Of a stretch of DNA of 7,279 nt, positions 5,027-7,279 are shown in pieces. The position numbers and the translations under genes were made by a program. Under the pieces are notes generated by a model. That model was given only the letters and a program-made list of their open reading frames with translations, was not told the DNA's origin and made no database searches. The stretch comes from Thermococcales archaeon 44_46 (GTDB taxonomy: Archaea; Methanobacteriota_B; Thermococci; Thermococcales; Thermococcaceae), in the NCBI GenBank assembly GCA_001507935.1, contig LGET01000079.1, forward strand, positions 1 to 7,279, in the 5' to 3' direction. The stretch's first letter is position 1; each line of letters begins with the position of its first letter.

Positions 5027-6488
5027 TAAAGTGAAGAGGGTTGTTGGGAGCAATTTGGTTTTAGTTTGCATATTTCTAGTGGCTTTGAGTCTAAGCTTAC
5101 TTTTTCAGCCTCCTAAGTTGAGTATAACCTACGATGAGGCTCTCTACATGATCATTGCAAGAAACCTCGCAAAGGATGTCTCGAGCTTTACATATCAAGG
5201 AGCATATATGATGTACCGCCCTCCTCTATACCCCTACACCCTCTCAATTTTTTATCGCCTTTTTAGCTATGATCATCACCTGAGAATAGCGAGAGTAATT
5301 TCTGCAATTTTCTACGCACTAACCGCCACGTTAGTATACCTCTTCACAGTAGGGCTTTTCAAGGATCAGAAGAAAGGTGTTGCTGCAAGTATCTTCTACA
5401 TTCTAAACCCCTTAAGCTTCACAATGTCAAATAGGGCCCTAGTCCACAGCGAGTTTTCCTTTTTCTACACTTTAGCAGTTTTTTTATTATACAAGGGATA
5501 TAGGGACAGAAACAATAAAACAATTTATGCATCCTTCGTATCAGCAGGTTTGGCAGTTTTAACACGTTATACGGGACTTTCCATAATTGGAGTTTTTGTA
5601 GCATATCTATACTTAATCTCCCACTGGAACTGGCTCAGGAAGAGAGAAACTTACATAGGATTTGCACTCTTTGCCTTAACTCTAGCACCTTGGCTGTATT
5701 TAGCTCACACTCGTTATGATGGTGCTCTTAAACCATTCTCAGTTGCAATGGCGGTTGTTACAAAAGATACACCAGTTTCAACATTCAGGTACCTTAGTGA
5801 AGTTTTGGAAATCTTAGGAGTTCCAATCATAATATTAACCCTCTTAGGATTTGGAAGTCTTAAAAAAGACGATATTGGGTGGTTGACAATCAGCTGGGGA
5901 ATTGTTGGCATCTTTGGGATATTAACCGTCACGCACAAAGAGCCAAGATTTCTGACTTTTCTAATGCCTCTAGTGGGAATCCTTTGTGCACAAGGTGTTT
6001 TCTCGGTGAGTGAGTTATTTTTCAAGCACGTTTCATTTTTAAACCGATTCAAAATGGTGTTTTTAGTTCTAATTATTGGAATTGGTCTTGTATCATCTAT
6101 CCATCATTTGCTTCAATATAAGCAAACTTGGGACATTCAATACCTTGAAGAGGGGAAGGCTTTTCAATATGCTAGTGAGAACTTCAATCCGAGGTTTATT
6201 GGAGTAAGCCCTAGACTTTACACTCTGGCTGGTTATTACTTCCCTAACTCCAGAGTTTATCCCTTGCTCTTGACAGATTACATAAAAACTAGCGTTAAGA
6301 ATGGGAGGTTTGACTTGATAGTGTGGCAGTGTAGAAACAGTATAATAAAAGATATAGAGGAATCCCACAAATACAAACTCGTCAATGAATTCAATGATGG
6401 AAAAATAAAGATTTTTGTCAAGATAACTGTGGCATCACCTCCTGAAGCCACTCAGTCAAATTACCAAGAGATTACGAAAACAAATTGA
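5016..6488 (+). CDS. GT-C fold glycosyltransferase, ArnT/PMT-like (GT39-type)
   Basis: A 490-residue integral membrane glycosyltransferase. The family transfers a sugar from a polyprenyl-phosphate donor to lipid, glycan or protein on the extracytoplasmic face. After the first helix (about 12-30) comes TYDEAL with Asp40-Glu41, the acidic pair expected at the start of the first loop in GT-C enzymes. It is followed by YRPPLYP (67-73), a typical ArnT-family motif, and a second acidic site HSE (144-146) in the next loop. HKEPRF (307-312) sits before a hydrophobic helix, as in several GT-C families. A soluble C-terminal portion (about 370-470) includes ENFNPRFIG and SPRLYTLAGYYFP. The last 20 residues (from Thr471) are hydrophilic and lie over DNA that, in another frame, resembles the truncated polymerase copy downstream, so this tail may be acquired. 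The gene overlaps the previous gene by 11 bp and the next by 4 bp. Sugar and acceptor are unknown. Confidence 0.88.
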   Translation: MHVNKVKRVVGSNLVLVCIFLVALSLSLLFQPPKLSITYDEALYMIIARNLAKDVSSFTYQGAYMMYRPPLYPYTLSIFYRLFSYDHHLRIARVISAIFYALTATLVYLFTVGLFKDQKKGVAASIFYILNPLSFTMSNRALVHSEFSFFYTLAVFLLYKGYRDRNNKTIYASFVSAGLAVLTRYTGLSIIGVFVAYLYLISHWNWLRKRETYIGFALFALTLAPWLYLAHTRYDGALKPFSVAMAVVTKDTPVSTFRYLSEVLEILGVPIIILTLLGFGSLKKDDIGWLTISWGIVGIFGILTVTHKEPRFLTFLMPLVGILCAQGVFSVSELFFKHVSFLNRFKMVFLVLIIGIGLVSSIHHLLQYKQTWDIQYLEEGKAFQYASENFNPRFIGVSPRLYTLAGYYFPNSRVYPLLLTDYIKTSVKNGRFDLIVWQCRNSIIKDIEESHKYKLVNEFNDGKIKIFVKITVASPPEATQSNYQEITKTN

Positions 6489-6931
6489 CGTTCAGACAAG
6501 CCTTAATCGGACTACCAGTTTTCTTATTTGTTGTCTTCTTAAGTGGAAATCTTGAAGCCCTTTTGGTCAGAATGGGATTTACATTTTTGATTTTCCATAA
6601 CATAGTTTCAGTCTCTCTCCCATTTGGCTTTTTCCATGGCAAATTGTTACTCCACAGCGACCCAAGGTGGAGAGTTGCATTTATGTTTACCCTTAATGGT
6701 AGGTACACTTACTTCCTCTTCGGCCAGCCAATAGCGGATTTTGGAATCCTTGGGGTAGTTGAGGCGTATCTATTTGGAAGTTTGCTTAGATTATCAGAAA
6801 CTGACAAAAAAACCGCAAGTGTTGTTTTGGCGACGTTAATATATGCCCTTGAGAGCGGAGTGGATGCCTTTATTCTTTCCATGTTGTTGCTTTTTGGTGG
6901 GGTCTATTCAAAGTACGCATCGAAAGGCTAA
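6485..6931 (+). CDS. N-terminally truncated third Wzy-like polymerase copy, probable pseudogene
   Basis: The 148-codon frame encodes only the C-terminal part of a protein like copy 2. FGQPIADFGILG (79-90) and EAYLFG (93-98) align with FGQPAYDLGIFG and EAFLMG. Upstream MGFTFLIF and downstream YALESGVDAF align with AGFSYMVY and LAIENGFDAL. Similarity seems to begin before the TTG, around 6452 (VKLPRDYENK, compared with the segment RAEKKELKRL of copy 2), after an in-frame TGA at 6443-6445. About 190 N-terminal residues, including both conserved Arg motifs, are missing. The TTG overlaps the glycosyltransferase stop (TTGA) but has no convincing ribosome binding site. About four membrane helices remain, too few for a Wzy enzyme acting alone. 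It is probably a deletion remnant; a retained small membrane protein or a regulator of copy 2 is possible. Confidence 0.7.
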   Translation: MTFRQALIGLPVFLFVVFLSGNLEALLVRMGFTFLIFHNIVSVSLPFGFFHGKLLLHSDPRWRVAFMFTLNGRYTYFLFGQPIADFGILGVVEAYLFGSLLRLSETDKKTASVVLATLIYALESGVDAFILSMLLLFGGVYSKYASKG

Positions 6932-6957
6932 AATACAAATTTGAACTTAGTCACATC

Positions 6958-6962
6958 GGTGA
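6958..6962 (+). promoter_or_regulatory. Ribosome binding site of the M20 peptidase gene
   Basis: GGTGA lies 6 nt before ATG 6969 in the 37-bp gap after the polymerase remnant. An AT-rich stretch TAAAATACAAAT (6929-6940) could be a weak TATA element, but the match is poor, so read-through from upstream cannot be excluded. Confidence 0.55.
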
Positions 6963-6968
6963 ACTCCA

Positions 6969-7279
6969 ATGAATCCTCTCGAAGAAGCCCTCAAAATTAA
7001 AAACCAGATAATTGCCTGGCGCAGGGATTTTCACATGCATCCTGAGCTCGGCTATGAGGAAGAAAGAACTTCAAAAATTGTTGAGGAACACTTGAGAGAG
7101 TGGGGGTACAAAATTAAGCGCGTCGGAACTGGAATAATAGCGGATATTGGCAAAGGAGAAAATACTATAGCTTTGAGGGCTGATATGGACGCTTTGCCTG
7201 TTCAGGAAGAGACTGACACTCCCTATAAGTCCAGAATTCCGGGAAAAATGCACGCTTGTGGGCATGATGCTCACACAGC
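6969..7279 (+). CDS. M20-family metallopeptidase/amidohydrolase (aminoacylase or carboxypeptidase), 5' part
   Basis: The first 103 codons of a zinc-dependent hydrolase of peptidase family M20 (M20D/amidohydrolase type) are present; the family is usually about 380-400 residues, so about three quarters lies outside. Motifs in order are the N-terminal helix with WRRDFHMHPELGYEEERTS (17-35), GTGIIADIGKG (53-63), RADMDALPVQE (70-80) and HACGHDAHTA (95-104). Cys97 and His99 of the CGHD motif correspond to metal ligands of M20D amidohydrolases. The enzyme is cytoplasmic (no signal peptide) and cleaves an amide bond at the C-terminal side of an N-acyl amino acid or peptide. Thermococcal members are known as aminoacylases or carboxypeptidases, and the visible part cannot tell these apart. 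The ATG at 6969 is chosen for its GGTGA site and family-like N-terminus. It is probably unrelated in function to the glycan block. Confidence 0.93.
   Translation, partial: MNPLEEALKIKNQIIAWRRDFHMHPELGYEEERTSKIVEEHLREWGYKIKRVGTGIIADIGKGENTIALRADMDALPVQEETDTPYKSRIPGKMHACGHDAHT

Noticed and set aside
6434..6443. ATCACCTCCT, identical to the 16S rRNA 3' end; read on the minus strand it is a full Shine-Dalgarno AGGAGGTGAT.
   Set aside because: No convincing minus-strand gene follows it. It is inside the glycosyltransferase coding frame, and a ten-base match can arise by chance. Its place at the suspected breakpoint is noted only as a coincidence.
6932..6968. Terminator between the polymerase remnant and the M20 gene.
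   Set aside because: The 37-bp gap has no plus-strand T-run or stable hairpin.

Overview
The window looks like a chromosomal segment of a hyperthermophilic euryarchaeon of the order Thermococcales (Pyrococcus, Thermococcus or Palaeococcus). The evidence is the close match, from memory, of the minus-strand gene to Pyrococcus phosphoenolpyruvate synthase, T-rich archaeal TATA boxes, Shine-Dalgarno sites of the GGAGG and GGTGA type, and a candidate Thermococcales glycolytic regulator motif. I cannot settle genus or species from the sequence alone.

Layout. Positions 1-1751 (minus) hold the first 583 codons of ppsA, whose 3' end is outside the window, with its ribosome binding site, a TATA box and a near-consensus TATCAC-N5-GTGATA operator between them. 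Positions 1811-2245 are a mostly AT-rich divergent intergenic region. It has no convincing intact gene, but it holds two short coding-like fragments (one per strand) and a GC-rich hairpin. Positions 2288-6931 (plus) are a tightly overlapping gene block behind one TATA box: a small membrane-anchored protein of unknown function, two tandem and clearly related polytopic membrane proteins resembling archaeal oligosaccharide repeat-unit (Wzy-like) polymerases, a GT-C fold (ArnT/PMT-like, GT39-type) glycosyltransferase, and an N-terminally truncated third copy of the polymerase family. From 6969 to the window end is the 5' part of an M20-family metallopeptidase/amidohydrolase gene.

How it fits together. 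The 2288-6931 block is probably one co-transcribed, translationally coupled surface-glycan module. The glycosyltransferase would transfer a sugar from a polyprenyl-phosphate donor on the outer face of the membrane, and the Wzy-like proteins would join lipid-linked repeat units. The first gene places a single-helix-anchored domain on one side of the membrane and may be a partner, but nothing in the sequence proves a role. Flippase, nucleotide-sugar and cytoplasmic glycosyltransferase genes are absent from this window, so the pathway would need genes elsewhere. ppsA and the M20 gene are ordinary metabolic flanks and are probably not functionally linked to the block.

The most unusual points are the tandem polymerase paralogues with a decayed third copy joined to the glycosyltransferase 3' end, the unknown anchored protein at the head of the operon, and the hairpin and gene debris in the divergent intergenic region.
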